Shown here piece by piece: positions 8,324 to 17,706 of a stretch of DNA of 64,000 nucleotides; within the stretch, counting starts at the first letter, position 1, and every line of letters begins with the position of its first letter. Source of the DNA: Saprospiraceae bacterium (GTDB taxonomy: Bacteria > Bacteroidota > Bacteroidia > Chitinophagales > Saprospiraceae). The notes beneath the pieces were generated by a model. It was not told the DNA's origin. It did no database searches and saw only the letters and a program-made list of their open reading frames with translations. The position numbers were made by a program, and so were the translations under genes. Where the stretch lies: contig JAHDDE010000006.1 in NCBI GenBank assembly GCA_020629515.1, positions 1-64,000 on the forward strand. The letters run 5' to 3'.

Positions 8324-9910
8324 ATGTCATTTAACCTTTCCACTCTAGATTCTTCCATAATCGTCTTCTATTTAATCTTCGTCATACTGGTCGGCTTATA
8401 TTTTGGGCGCAAACATAAAGATGCAGAAGATTATTTTTTAGCAGGTCGATCACTGACGTGGCCACTTATTGGGTTTTCACTATTCGCATCTAATATGTCC
8501 AGCAACAGTTTAGTTGGACTTGCGGGTGCAGGTTACAAAGATGGATTCAGCGTGTACAGCTATGAATGGATGGCTGTAGTCATTCTGATAGTATTCTCCA
8601 TATTCTTCCTACCATTTTATTTAAAAAATAAAATATTCACAATACCGCAATATTTAGAAAATAGATTTAGCTATCCTGTGAGGGCATACGCATCCATCAT
8701 TGCAATAATACTTAATGTATTAGTAGATATTGCGGCGACACTTTATGCAGGAGGATTGGTTATCAATCTCATCTTCCCAGCTTTTTCGTTGCAGTTTATC
8801 ATAGTAGGGCTCGCCATAATTGCAGGATTATATACCGTTTCTGGAGGGTTAAGTTCTGTAGTATATACGGATGCTATCCAGGCAGTTATATTGATAATAG
8901 GGTCTTCGCTTATAACCATTTTTGCGTACAATCAGATAGGAGGATGGGATGCTGTATATGCCATTACTGAACCATCGCACTTTGAAATCATCAAACCTGT
9001 AAGCGATGAGGCACTTCCATGGCCGGGGCTGTTTACAGGGGTGCTCCTTATCGGTTTCTATTTTTGGGGTACCAATCAATATATTACACAAAGAACTCTT
9101 GCAGCCAAGAGCGTTAGACAAGGACAGTGGGGTTCTCTGTTTGCAGGATTCCTTAAGCTTTCTATACTTTTTATAATGATTTTCCCGGGTGCATTTGCTC
9201 GAGTTCTTTATCCTGACATAGAAAATCTCGATATGATCTACCCTACCATGCTCTTCGACCTGCTACCTACGGGGGTTCTTGGGTTTGTATTAGCTGGATT
9301 GATCGCAGCTATGATGTCAAGTTTGGACTCTGGATTAAATTCAGTATCGACTCTTGTTACAATGGATTTTTATAAAAAATTCAAACCCAATGCTTCTCCC
9401 GAAAAACTGATGGGAATCGGACGAATTATAACCGTTTGCATTATGATCATTGCTATCTTTTGGGCACCGAAAATCGGATCCTTCCCAAAATTATGGGATT
9501 ATCTCCAACAGACTTTGGCCTGGTTTAGCCCTCCAGTTGTAGCCCTTTTTATAGGGGGATTGTTTTTTAAGCACACGAACAAGCAGGGGGCATATGCGTG
9601 CATCATGAGTGGCTTGCTGATCACGATACTTTTAATAAGTAATGAGATTTTTGATGGCAACATATTCAACATGCCTCACTTTCTATATGTAGCAGGTCTA
9701 CACTTTGCAGTCAGTTTTGCCATGATGATAATTGTGAGCTCATTTTATCAAAAACCATCGGATGAAACAATCAATACGATGGTCTGGCAACCAGCTGTCT
9801 ATCACGCCGAAACACAATCTCTTATCGATTTACCTTGGTATAAAAACTATAGATATCAAAGCGTATTACTGGTATTTTTCTTAATGTTGATTTTATTTTA
9901 CTATGGCTAA
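8324..9910 (+). CDS. Sodium:solute symporter (SSS family)
   Basis: Inner-membrane Na+-coupled symporter of the SSS/SGLT family. The 528 residues contain about 14 hydrophobic segments; the family features NMSSNSLVGLAG in the first helices and WGTNQYITQRTLAA are visible. The latter segment resembles sugar-type members (SGLT group), so a sugar or polyol is a reasonable substrate guess but cannot be proven here. There is no sugar-catabolic gene next to it; the convergent neighbour is an acyl-CoA dehydrogenase whose stop lies 3 bp away. Confidence 0.88.
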   Translation: MSFNLSTLDSSIIVFYLIFVILVGLYFGRKHKDAEDYFLAGRSLTWPLIGFSLFASNMSSNSLVGLAGAGYKDGFSVYSYEWMAVVILIVFSIFFLPFYLKNKIFTIPQYLENRFSYPVRAYASIIAIILNVLVDIAATLYAGGLVINLIFPAFSLQFIIVGLAIIAGLYTVSGGLSSVVYTDAIQAVILIIGSSLITIFAYNQIGGWDAVYAITEPSHFEIIKPVSDEALPWPGLFTGVLLIGFYFWGTNQYITQRTLAAKSVRQGQWGSLFAGFLKLSILFIMIFPGAFARVLYPDIENLDMIYPTMLFDLLPTGVLGFVLAGLIAAMMSSLDSGLNSVSTLVTMDFYKKFKPNASPEKLMGIGRIITVCIMIIAIFWAPKIGSFPKLWDYLQQTLAWFSPPVVALFIGGLFFKHTNKQGAYACIMSGLLITILLISNEIFDGNIFNMPHFLYVAGLHFAVSFAMMIIVSSFYQKPSDETINTMVWQPAVYHAETQSLIDLPWYKNYRYQSVLLVFFLMLILFYYG

Positions 9911-9913
9911 TGT

Positions 9914-11092
9914 TTAAGTAAAAGCATTAAAGCCTGTTATATCCATACCAGTAATTAGAAGGTGTATGTCATGCGTACCTTCATAGGTTAATACGGTTTC
10001 TAAATTCATCAAATGGCGCATCATTGGATATTCATTAGTAATTCCCATTCCTCCGTGAATCTGTCTTGCCTCTCTGGCTATTGCTAAGGCCATATTGACA
10101 TTATTGCGCTTAGCCATAGATATCTGAGCGGGAGTAGCCTTTCCCTCATTAAGCAAAGTACCTAATCGCCAACTCAAAAGCTGCGCCTTCGTGATCTCTG
10201 TGATCATTTCAGCCAGTTTTTTTTGTGTTAATTGAAACTGGCCAATTGGTTTTCCAAATTGAATGCGCTCCTGCGAATACCTTAATGCAGCATCATAACA
10301 ATCTAATGCCGCACCGATTGCACCCCACGAAATTCCATATCTGGCTTTAGAAAGACAAGACAAAGGCCCTTTCATACCTATCACATTGGGCAAAATATTC
10401 GCATTAGGGACTCTTACGTCTTCAAAAACCAATTCGCCAGTTATAGATGCTCTCAAAGACCATTTACCTTTAATTTCTGGAGTTGAAAGGCCTTTCATAC
10501 CTCTCTCAACGATTACTCCTCTAATCTTTTCATTTTCATCTTTAGCCCAAACAACAGCTATGTCTGCAATTGGACTATTACTTATCCACATTTTAGAACC
10601 ATTCAAGATATAACCATCTCCGTCTTTAACAATGTTAGTTAGCATTCCTCCAGGATTAGACCCATGATCAGGTTCTGTTAAACCAAAACATCCAATCATC
10701 TTACCTGAAGCTAAGTCGGGTAAGTACTTCATACGCTGCTCTTCACTTCCATATTTATATATGGGATACATAACCAAAGAACCTTGTACAGAAGCCATAG
10801 ACCTAATTCCACTATCGCCTCTTTCGATTTCTTGCATTATAATACCGTATGATATTTCATCCATACCACCTCCCCCATATTTTGACGGTATACTCGGCCC
10901 CAAGGCTCCTAATTCTCCCATTTGCTCAAACAAATGCGTCGGACACTTACACTGTTCTGCACATTCTTCAATTATCGGAGAAACCTCCTTTTTGACCCAA
11001 TCTCGCACTGACGAGCGAATCAGAAGCTGCTCTTCAGTGAGTAAATCATCTATTTTGTAGTAGTCATGCGATTGAAATCTGTCAGTACTCAT
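9914..11092 (-). CDS. gcdH: Acyl-CoA dehydrogenase, glutaryl-CoA dehydrogenase type
   Basis: FAD-dependent enzyme, most likely oxidising and decarboxylating glutaryl-CoA to crotonyl-CoA in lysine/tryptophan breakdown. GCFGLTEPDHGSNPGGM (near residue 134) is the FAD-binding segment typical of the glutaryl-CoA group. The C-terminal YEGTHDIH carries the catalytic Glu of that group. I chose the ATG at 11092 (392 aa) over an in-frame TTG three codons upstream. General acyl-CoA dehydrogenase activity cannot be fully excluded. The alkD-like gene lies upstream on the same strand, 130 bp away. Confidence 0.87.
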   Translation of the reverse strand: MSTDRFQSHDYYKIDDLLTEEQLLIRSSVRDWVKKEVSPIIEECAEQCKCPTHLFEQMGELGALGPSIPSKYGGGGMDEISYGIIMQEIERGDSGIRSMASVQGSLVMYPIYKYGSEEQRMKYLPDLASGKMIGCFGLTEPDHGSNPGGMLTNIVKDGDGYILNGSKMWISNSPIADIAVVWAKDENEKIRGVIVERGMKGLSTPEIKGKWSLRASITGELVFEDVRVPNANILPNVIGMKGPLSCLSKARYGISWGAIGAALDCYDAALRYSQERIQFGKPIGQFQLTQKKLAEMITEITKAQLLSWRLGTLLNEGKATPAQISMAKRNNVNMALAIAREARQIHGGMGITNEYPMMRHLMNLETVLTYEGTHDIHLLITGMDITGFNAFT

Positions 11093-11222
11093 TTGGAACA
11101 ATTATAATTTGAAATATTAGTAATAAAAATAATCATATTTATTGTCATAGTACTCGCGATAATAATTTTGACTTTATTTTTGGTAATCATAAGTCAATAA
11201 CGCTTTATTGTTGGAGTCATAA

Positions 11223-11894
11223 TTATACTGTATTCTTAATATATTTCAACGCTTCACGTTTCGCCAACTGAGATATGTCAGGCATACCATTCACAAAATC
11301 CTCAACAAATTGATGATTAGTTTTGCTGTATTGTCTTAGCGCCCAGCCAATCGCTTTTTGAATAAAAAAGTCATTTTTATTCATTAGAGCACAAATATTA
11401 AATGATAAATCATCTATGTTAGTTTTCTCACGGTAGAAAAGCTGATATATCAGACAACATCTGTTGAGCCAGATATTAGGACTATTGAGCCAACTTAAAG
11501 TATATTCTTTTTTGATAAGCTGATCCTCCATAAATATCTTACCGATTATATGTGCTCCTAACCAATCTACCGTGTCCCACCAAGACTTTTGGAGAATTAG
11601 TTCTTCAAAATGTTGTATATGCTTAGGACTAATTCTCCGCTTATTTTTGGATATAACATCTAATCCCACGTATTGATATTCTCTATGATTCTCTGACCAT
11701 AGTGCAAAAATCAACTTGATTAAATCCTTTTCTGACAATTCTTTAGTGGTTTTTATCCAAGAATTGCTCAACTCTTTTCTCAGGTCCCGCTTGATTCCTA
11801 AGAATTCAAATTTCCCTCTCATGTATTTGGACATGCTTTTAGCCCTCAGCCTATCACTATTTTCATTTAATATCTTAGATAGATCAGAAATCAT
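11223..11894 (-). CDS. AlkD-type DNA alkylation repair protein
   Basis: Predicted DNA glycosylase of the AlkC/AlkD HEAT-repeat fold that removes bulky or positively charged alkylated bases without base flipping. The 223 residues are almost all helical. The block YVGLDVI and the strongly conserved SWWDTVD (around residues 109-115), where Trp and Asp line the lesion pocket, identify the family; IQKAIGWALRQYSK in the C-terminal half is another conserved HEAT helix. No other repair gene is adjacent. Confidence 0.85.
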   Translation of the reverse strand: MISDLSKILNENSDRLRAKSMSKYMRGKFEFLGIKRDLRKELSNSWIKTTKELSEKDLIKLIFALWSENHREYQYVGLDVISKNKRRISPKHIQHFEELILQKSWWDTVDWLGAHIIGKIFMEDQLIKKEYTLSWLNSPNIWLNRCCLIYQLFYREKTNIDDLSFNICALMNKNDFFIQKAIGWALRQYSKTNHQFVEDFVNGMPDISQLAKREALKYIKNTV

Positions 11895-11958
11895 AATCGA
11901 ATATAATGCCTTACTTTTTATGCTTTATTAATTGCATTACGTAACATAGTAGCAATTT

Positions 11959-12774
11959 ATGATAGACTTTAATATACCTATTATATTGGCCTATGAGTTT
12001 TTAGAAAAAGACTACACCTATTGGGGTAATTTTGTGTATTTATTCATCGTATTTGGAGCTATTACTTTCCTTAGATATCTATTTCTATCTAAGCTGTATA
12101 TTATTTCAGTTTATGACAAAGTCAAAGCTATAAACCTAAACAGAATACTTTCTGACCTGAGTTCATCAGAACAAAGAAACAAGGAAATCATGTGGTCTGG
12201 TATAAGTAGCATTTTATTTGGAATTATTGGTGTAATCATGATTATAGTATGGCAAATGGGATACACTCAATTATACACCGATATTCATCAATATCCGTTA
12301 TGGTACATTCCGTTAAGCATATTGGGCTCTTTATTTATTCATGAAACATATTATTATTGGCTACATAGATGGTTACACTTACCTTCAGTATATCGACTCA
12401 TACATAAAACTCATCACGACAGTATTTCTACTTCAGTATGGACTTCATTTAGCTTTCATCCTATAGAATCTTTACTTCAGGCCATCATTATTCCTGTAAT
12501 AGTTTTACTCATACCCCTGCACATTTTTGTTTTAATATTTCTTCTTGTGCTTATGACGCTTTCAGCTATAATAAATCATGCAGGAGTTGAAATATTCCCA
12601 TCTGGTGCTAATCATCATTGGTTTTGGCGTCACCTAATTGGGGCTACACATCATGATCAGCATCATCGAAAATTTGTATACAATTATGGACTGTATTTTA
12701 CTTTTTGGGATAAAATTATGAAAACAGAGACCGAAGATTACGATGAATATTTCAATCAAAAAACATCTAAATAA
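11959..12774 (+). CDS. Sterol desaturase / fatty acid hydroxylase family membrane protein
   Basis: Integral-membrane diiron oxygenase. The histidine clusters HETYYYWLHRWLH, HKTHHDS, NHAGVE and HHDQHH give the eight-histidine metal site of the fatty acid hydroxylase superfamily. They lie between about four hydrophobic segments in 271 residues. The natural substrate, a lipid, sterol-like or carotenoid-like molecule, cannot be told from sequence. It is followed at once by a bidirectional terminator shared with the convergent glycine-rich gene. Confidence 0.85.
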   Translation: MIDFNIPIILAYEFLEKDYTYWGNFVYLFIVFGAITFLRYLFLSKLYIISVYDKVKAINLNRILSDLSSSEQRNKEIMWSGISSILFGIIGVIMIIVWQMGYTQLYTDIHQYPLWYIPLSILGSLFIHETYYYWLHRWLHLPSVYRLIHKTHHDSISTSVWTSFSFHPIESLLQAIIIPVIVLLIPLHIFVLIFLLVLMTLSAIINHAGVEIFPSGANHHWFWRHLIGATHHDQHHRKFVYNYGLYFTFWDKIMKTETEDYDEYFNQKTSK

Positions 12775-12775
12775 A

Positions 12776-12807
12776 AAGGGGCTTAAAAAGCCCCTTCAAT
12801 AATTTTT
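12776..12807. terminator. Bidirectional terminator
   Basis: A 9-bp GC-containing stem (12776-12784 with 12788-12796, 3-nt loop) has a T-rich tail on the plus strand (to 12807) and TTTAT on the minus strand. It sits between two convergent genes, so it probably serves both. Confidence 0.8.
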
Positions 12808-12825
12808 AATTGAATAATTCTATGA

Positions 12826-13098
12826 TTAAGCCATTGCTTTCTTAATCAATCCAATAATAGCCATTAAGACTCCTCCTCCTACTCCTCCTCCGGCTATACT
12901 TCCTACTATACTGGCTACGTCCAAGCCACCTGTTGCTGTTGCTATTCCTGCCATTCCTAATAATTTACCTCCTAATCCACCTCCAAGAATACCAGCAATT
13001 GAGTTGCCCAATGTTCCTAAAGATAAATTTTCGAAAAGTTTGCCGGTCAAATTACCACCTGCAGCACCACTAATAAGATTAATAATTAAGGCTTCCAT
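12826..13098 (-). CDS. Glycine-rich hydrophobic small protein (90 aa)
   Basis: No function is assigned. The 90 residues are very rich in Gly, Ala, Leu and Ile, with glycine runs such as GGGLGG and GGGVGGG, no Cys, His or Trp, and a basic C-terminus KKAMA. The composition suggests a glycine-zipper-type, membrane-inserting or self-assembling peptide; there is no cleavable signal peptide. It is monocistronic, with a shared terminator after the stop. A palindrome at 13171-13184 lies about 75 bp upstream of its start. I recall similar small proteins in other Bacteroidota but cannot name a family. Confidence 0.7.
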   Translation of the reverse strand: MEALIINLISGAAGGNLTGKLFENLSLGTLGNSIAGILGGGLGGKLLGMAGIATATGGLDVASIVGSIAGGGVGGGVLMAIIGLIKKAMA

Positions 13099-13170
13099 GA
13101 GTTTTGTTAGATTTTGTTAGTTAATTAAATTTAGAAAGCAATATTCTGAATAATACCTATACAAACAATA

Positions 13171-13184
13171 ATATCATTTGATAT
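13171..13184. promoter_or_regulatory. Possible operator palindrome
   Basis: The 6-bp arms ATATCA and TGATAT with a 2-bp spacer form a perfect palindrome in the 267-bp divergent region between the glycine-rich gene and sdaA. No regulator is known for it. In such AT-rich DNA it may be chance. Confidence 0.2.
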
Positions 13185-13365
13185 CAGCACCATTCACAAA
13201 ACATAATAACATTCGTAATATATGAAAAAAATAAATATTCAGAGTTTTTAGTAAAAATTGTTAGACCACTCGGGCCAGACTAATTAATCACATCAACTGA
13301 TCGGAACAATTTTGTACTATTCTAATATTACCTTTCAGAATACATTGTTGTTAATATAGCATTAA

Positions 13366-14775
13366 GTGAAAGATCTGAGCATATTTGATATTTTCAAAAT
13401 AGGAATAGGACCTTCAAGTTCTCATACAATGGGGCCATGGTTGGCTGCAAATGCATTCAGACAAGACCTCAATGAATTAAAGCTATCTCATTTAGTTTCG
13501 ACTATTCAAGTTTCTCTTTATGGCTCTCTTGCATTGACTGGCAAAGGGCATGGAACCGATATCGCTCTGATGATGGGCCTAAGTGGATTTTCAATTATTG
13601 AGACAAATAGAAGTGACATAACTAATTCAATAAATGAAATCAACCAAACTCATAAGCTTGCGCTAAATAATGAGAATACAATAATATTCAATCCATCAAT
13701 GAATATTTCTTGGGAATTCGATAATTTTTTAGACTATCACAGTAATGCGATGTCATTTAGCGCTATAGATTCAGCAGGTGAAACACTTATTCAAGAGTAC
13801 TATTACTCTACAGGTGGCGGATTTATAGACAAAGGAAAAATTAGAGAGCAACACGATACATTCTTTATAAAAGGTACTGGAAAAGAACTCTTAGACATTT
13901 GCATAAGGAAGAATATTAATATTTCTGATGAGATATTAAGCCGAGAGATTGTCAACTTTCCTCAAGAAACGATCGATACGAAGATCTCAGAGTTATGGGA
14001 GACAATGTTATCGTCTATCTATCGTGGTATTTCGACAACAGGATTTTTACCTGGAGGACTCAATGTAAAACGAAGAGCACCTGAACTCAACTCAAAATTG
14101 CTTAATGGAGCAAGATATTCTAATAGAGCTGAGTGGTTAAACTTAATATATACTGGGGAGCACTCTTTCGATCTAACCTTACAATGGATAAGTGCAATAG
14201 CAATTGCGGTCAATGAAGAAAATGCAGACTTTGGAAAAGTTGTAACCGCCCCAACTAATGGTGCTGCAGGGGTCGTACCAGCGGTATTGTTTTATCACCT
14301 ATACTTGAGTAGCTCACCAAAGTCAAAAGAAGACATTAGAAGATATTTTTTAGTTTCTGGGGCGATAGGTATACTTTTTAAAGAGAATGCCACTATCTCT
14401 GCTGCAATGGGAGGTTGTCAAGCTGAGATAGGAGTATCTTCAGCTATGGCTGCAGCTGCGCTAACTGAGTTACATGGAGGAACTCCAGCTCAGGTAATGA
14501 TGGCTGCAGAAATAGCCATGGAGCATCACCTTGGACTGACATGCGATCCAATTGGAGGATTGGTCCAAATACCATGTATAGAAAGAAATTCAATAGGAGC
14601 AATAAAAGCAATTACTGCTTCTAAGTTAGCATTAGCTAGCGACCCATCTGACGCAAAGGTATCGTTGGATGAAGTGATAGACAGCATGCAGAAAACTGCA
14701 AAAGCAATGCATTCTGATTATAAAGAAACGAGTAAAGGAGGTTTAGCCATAACTGTTGGCATAACTGAATGTTAA
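13366..14775 (+). CDS. sdaA: L-serine ammonia-lyase, iron-sulfur type (single chain)
   Basis: Deaminates L-serine to pyruvate and ammonia using a [4Fe-4S] cluster. The N-terminal GPSSSHTMGP is the beta-domain signature. The three cluster cysteines fall at 351 (GGCQAEIG), 393 (TCDPIGG) and 404 (IPCIERN), with spacings of 42 and 11 that match the classic single-chain enzyme. The start is GTG at 13366; 469 residues is full length. It heads a unit with gcvP 12 bp downstream, so serine and glycine breakdown are co-expressed. A near-match -7 box TACCTTTC lies at 13329-13336. Confidence 0.95.
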   Translation: MKDLSIFDIFKIGIGPSSSHTMGPWLAANAFRQDLNELKLSHLVSTIQVSLYGSLALTGKGHGTDIALMMGLSGFSIIETNRSDITNSINEINQTHKLALNNENTIIFNPSMNISWEFDNFLDYHSNAMSFSAIDSAGETLIQEYYYSTGGGFIDKGKIREQHDTFFIKGTGKELLDICIRKNINISDEILSREIVNFPQETIDTKISELWETMLSSIYRGISTTGFLPGGLNVKRRAPELNSKLLNGARYSNRAEWLNLIYTGEHSFDLTLQWISAIAIAVNEENADFGKVVTAPTNGAAGVVPAVLFYHLYLSSSPKSKEDIRRYFLVSGAIGILFKENATISAAMGGCQAEIGVSSAMAAAALTELHGGTPAQVMMAAEIAMEHHLGLTCDPIGGLVQIPCIERNSIGAIKAITASKLALASDPSDAKVSLDEVIDSMQKTAKAMHSDYKETSKGGLAITVGITEC

Positions 14776-14787
14776 TAAAAATTCATC

Positions 14788-17706
14788 ATGAAAATTCATC
14801 TAAGTCCACAAGAAAGACCATTTGTAGAGAGACATATTGGTCCTAATCAAGAAGAGGTCAAAGACATGCTGTCATATATCAACGCAGACAGTATTGACCA
14901 GCTAATCAAAGAGACTATCCCTGAACAAATACATCTTAATCAACCTCTAAACCTTCCCTCTCCTCTTGGAGAAACCGAGTTTCTCAATGAGTTTAAAGAG
15001 ATGATGGGGAATAATGCGATAATGAAAAATTATATTGGTTTAGGATATTACGACTGTATAACTCCCAAAGTAATTTTAAGAAATATTCTCGAGAACCCCG
15101 GTTGGTATACTGCATACACTCCTTATCAGGCAGAGATTGCACAAGGCAGATTAGAAGCCCTAATCAACTTCCAAACTATGGTAATTGAGTTGACTGGAAT
15201 GGAAGTAGCCAATGCCTCATTATTAGATGAGGGAACTGCAGCAGCAGAAGCCATGTCAATGCTTTACAGCAAGCGCTCAAGAAATAAAAAAGAGTCAAAT
15301 ACATTCGTCGTTGATAAAAATGTTTTCCCTCAAACATTAGCCGTACTAAACACTCGGGCCAAAGGATTTGGGATCAACATTATCGTAGAGGACATAAATA
15401 ATTTAGATCTCACGAATCCTGATATTTACGGTATTTTAATACAATATCCTGATGGTAATGGCTGCGTCAAGGATCATTCAAAATTCTTAGAAAGCGTAAA
15501 AGAACAGGAGATTACTACAGTATTTGCTGCCGATCTTTTGAGTTTGACATTACTTAACTCTCCGGGTTCATTAGGTGCTGATGTCGTAGTAGGAACTACT
15601 CAGAGGTTCGGGATTCCGCTTGGCTATGGTGGACCTCATGCCGCCTATTTCGCGACTAAAGAAAGATATAAACGTGTAATGCCGGGGAGAATAATCGGTG
15701 TAAGCAAAGATGTCAATGATAATCAAGCTTATAGAATGGCTCTCCAAACAAGAGAACAACATATAAAGCGCGAAAAAGCAACCTCCAATATCTGTACGGC
15801 TCAAGTACTACTTGCTGTAATGGCAGGCATGTATGGGGTATATCACGGCCCTAAAGGTCTCATCAATATAGCCCAAAGAATTACTGGTCTAACTCATATA
15901 TTAAACCAGCAACTTTTAAAATTAGGATTCAATCAAGTTAATGATACATTCTTTGACACTCTTAAAATAGAGGTCGAAAATATCACTGAGCTCCGATCAA
16001 AAGCTCTTTTAGAGAATGTAAATCTTAGGTACTTTGAAGATGGCAAGCATGTTGGAATCTCAATAGATGAAACTACTACTTACAATGACATTGAAATGTT
16101 ACTCAATATTTTCAGCTCTCAGAAGGAGATGGGAATTATAGATCTTGAGTGGCAAAATGAAAATTATCAAATAGACATTGAGCTCTCCGATAACTTACTA
16201 AGAAAAGACAAATTCATGCAACATGAGGTATTCACCAAATACCAAAGCGAGCATGAAATATTGAGATATCTCAAAAGATTGGAAAATAAAGATCTGTCCT
16301 TAGCCCACTCGATGATATCACTTGGGTCTTGTACAATGAAGTTGAATGCGACCACTGAAATGATACCAGTTACGTGGCCAGAATTAGGCAACATGCACCC
16401 TTTTGCGCCAATAGAGCAAGTGAAGGGATATACCAGCATGTTTGAAAATCTGTCCTCTTGGCTATCTGAGATAACAGGATTTCACAGCGTAAGTCTTCAG
16501 CCCAATAGTGGTGCTCAAGGGGAGCTAGCAGGATTGATGGTTATCAAAGCGTATCACGAAAGCCGAGGTGACTTCGATAGAGATATAATGTTGATCCCCT
16601 CATCCGCTCATGGTACCAATCCAGCTAGTGCTGTTATGGCCGGACAAAAAGTAGTGATCGTTGGATGTGATGAAAAAGGTAATATAGACTTAGAAGACCT
16701 AAAGGATAAAGCACAAGAACATAGCACTTCGTTAGGAGGCCTTATGGTCACTTATCCATCTACTCATGGAGTTTTTGAAGAAGATATCAGAGAAATATGT
16801 CAGACAATACATGATCACGGCGGACAAGTATATATGGACGGTGCCAATATGAATGCTCAAGTAGGGCTTACAAGCCCAGGCATGATAGGTGCAGATGTAT
16901 GCCATTTAAATTTACACAAGACTTTCTGTATACCACATGGTGGTGGTGGCCCAGGAATGGGCCCAATCTGTGTAGCAGCACATCTTGCTCCTTTTTTACC
17001 TACAAGCCCTATCATAGAATGTGGTGGAGAAAAAAGTACCGATGCTATTTCTGCAGCTCCCTTCGGAAGCGCCAGCATATTAGCAATATCATATGCATAC
17101 ATCGCTATGATGGGAGGCGATGGCCTTAAGAAAGCCACAGAGATTGCCATTCTCAATGCAAACTATATCAAAGAACGTCTAAAGGATAGTTATGATATAT
17201 TATACACTGGGCATTTAGGTAGATGTGCACATGAAATGATCATAGACTGTCGTGAATTTAAAGCTCTTAAGATAGAAGTTACTGATATCGCGAAGCGCTT
17301 GATGGATTATGGGTATCATGCTCCTACAGTATCTTTTCCTGTACCAGGAACGATGATGATCGAGCCAACTGAGAGTGAAACTAAAGAAGAATTAGACAGA
17401 TTTTGTGACGCCATGATTGCCATCAGAGCAGAGATTAATGAACTCAATACAGGAAGCGCAGATCTAGAACACAATGTACTTAAGAGCGCTCCGCATACTG
17501 CAGATTTTGTTATGGCAGATGAATGGAATCAAACTTACTCTAGGACAAAAGCTGCTTTTCCACTTCCATATGTAAAGACTAATAAGTTTTGGCCTACAGT
17601 GAGAAGAATAGATAATGCATATGGAGATCGAAATCTCATCTGTTCCTGCGCACCAATCGAATCATATCAAGAAAATGTATCAATCGAAAAGGCCACTACG
17701 ATATGA
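14788..17706 (+). CDS. gcvP: Glycine dehydrogenase (decarboxylating), P protein
   Basis: P protein of the glycine cleavage system: PLP-dependent decarboxylation of glycine with transfer of the aminomethyl group to lipoyl-GcvH. At 972 residues it is the fused homodimeric form, not the split GcvPA/GcvPB. PLP-lysine is K711 in LNLHKTFCIPHGGGGPG, whose glycine-rich loop is the family hallmark; the N-terminal half contains ERHIGPN and the paired half-site. It lies between sdaA and gcvT, and its last 4 bp overlap the gcvT start (ATGA). gcvH and the lipoamide dehydrogenase are not in the window. Confidence 0.97.
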   Translation: MKIHLSPQERPFVERHIGPNQEEVKDMLSYINADSIDQLIKETIPEQIHLNQPLNLPSPLGETEFLNEFKEMMGNNAIMKNYIGLGYYDCITPKVILRNILENPGWYTAYTPYQAEIAQGRLEALINFQTMVIELTGMEVANASLLDEGTAAAEAMSMLYSKRSRNKKESNTFVVDKNVFPQTLAVLNTRAKGFGINIIVEDINNLDLTNPDIYGILIQYPDGNGCVKDHSKFLESVKEQEITTVFAADLLSLTLLNSPGSLGADVVVGTTQRFGIPLGYGGPHAAYFATKERYKRVMPGRIIGVSKDVNDNQAYRMALQTREQHIKREKATSNICTAQVLLAVMAGMYGVYHGPKGLINIAQRITGLTHILNQQLLKLGFNQVNDTFFDTLKIEVENITELRSKALLENVNLRYFEDGKHVGISIDETTTYNDIEMLLNIFSSQKEMGIIDLEWQNENYQIDIELSDNLLRKDKFMQHEVFTKYQSEHEILRYLKRLENKDLSLAHSMISLGSCTMKLNATTEMIPVTWPELGNMHPFAPIEQVKGYTSMFENLSSWLSEITGFHSVSLQPNSGAQGELAGLMVIKAYHESRGDFDRDIMLIPSSAHGTNPASAVMAGQKVVIVGCDEKGNIDLEDLKDKAQEHSTSLGGLMVTYPSTHGVFEEDIREICQTIHDHGGQVYMDGANMNAQVGLTSPGMIGADVCHLNLHKTFCIPHGGGGPGMGPICVAAHLAPFLPTSPIIECGGEKSTDAISAAPFGSASILAISYAYIAMMGGDGLKKATEIAILNANYIKERLKDSYDILYTGHLGRCAHEMIIDCREFKALKIEVTDIAKRLMDYGYHAPTVSFPVPGTMMIEPTESETKEELDRFCDAMIAIRAEINELNTGSADLEHNVLKSAPHTADFVMADEWNQTYSRTKAAFPLPYVKTNKFWPTVRRIDNAYGDRNLICSCAPIESYQENVSIEKATTI

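Noticed and set aside
13185-13365. Possible glycine riboswitch upstream of sdaA-gcvPT
   Set aside because: I looked for the conserved aptamer cores and paired helices and saw none; the region is AT-rich without the expected G-rich segments.
16857-17156. 99-codon minus-strand ORF inside gcvP
   Set aside because: It lies wholly within the strongly supported gcvP frame and has no recognisable domain; a shadow of the biased codons there.
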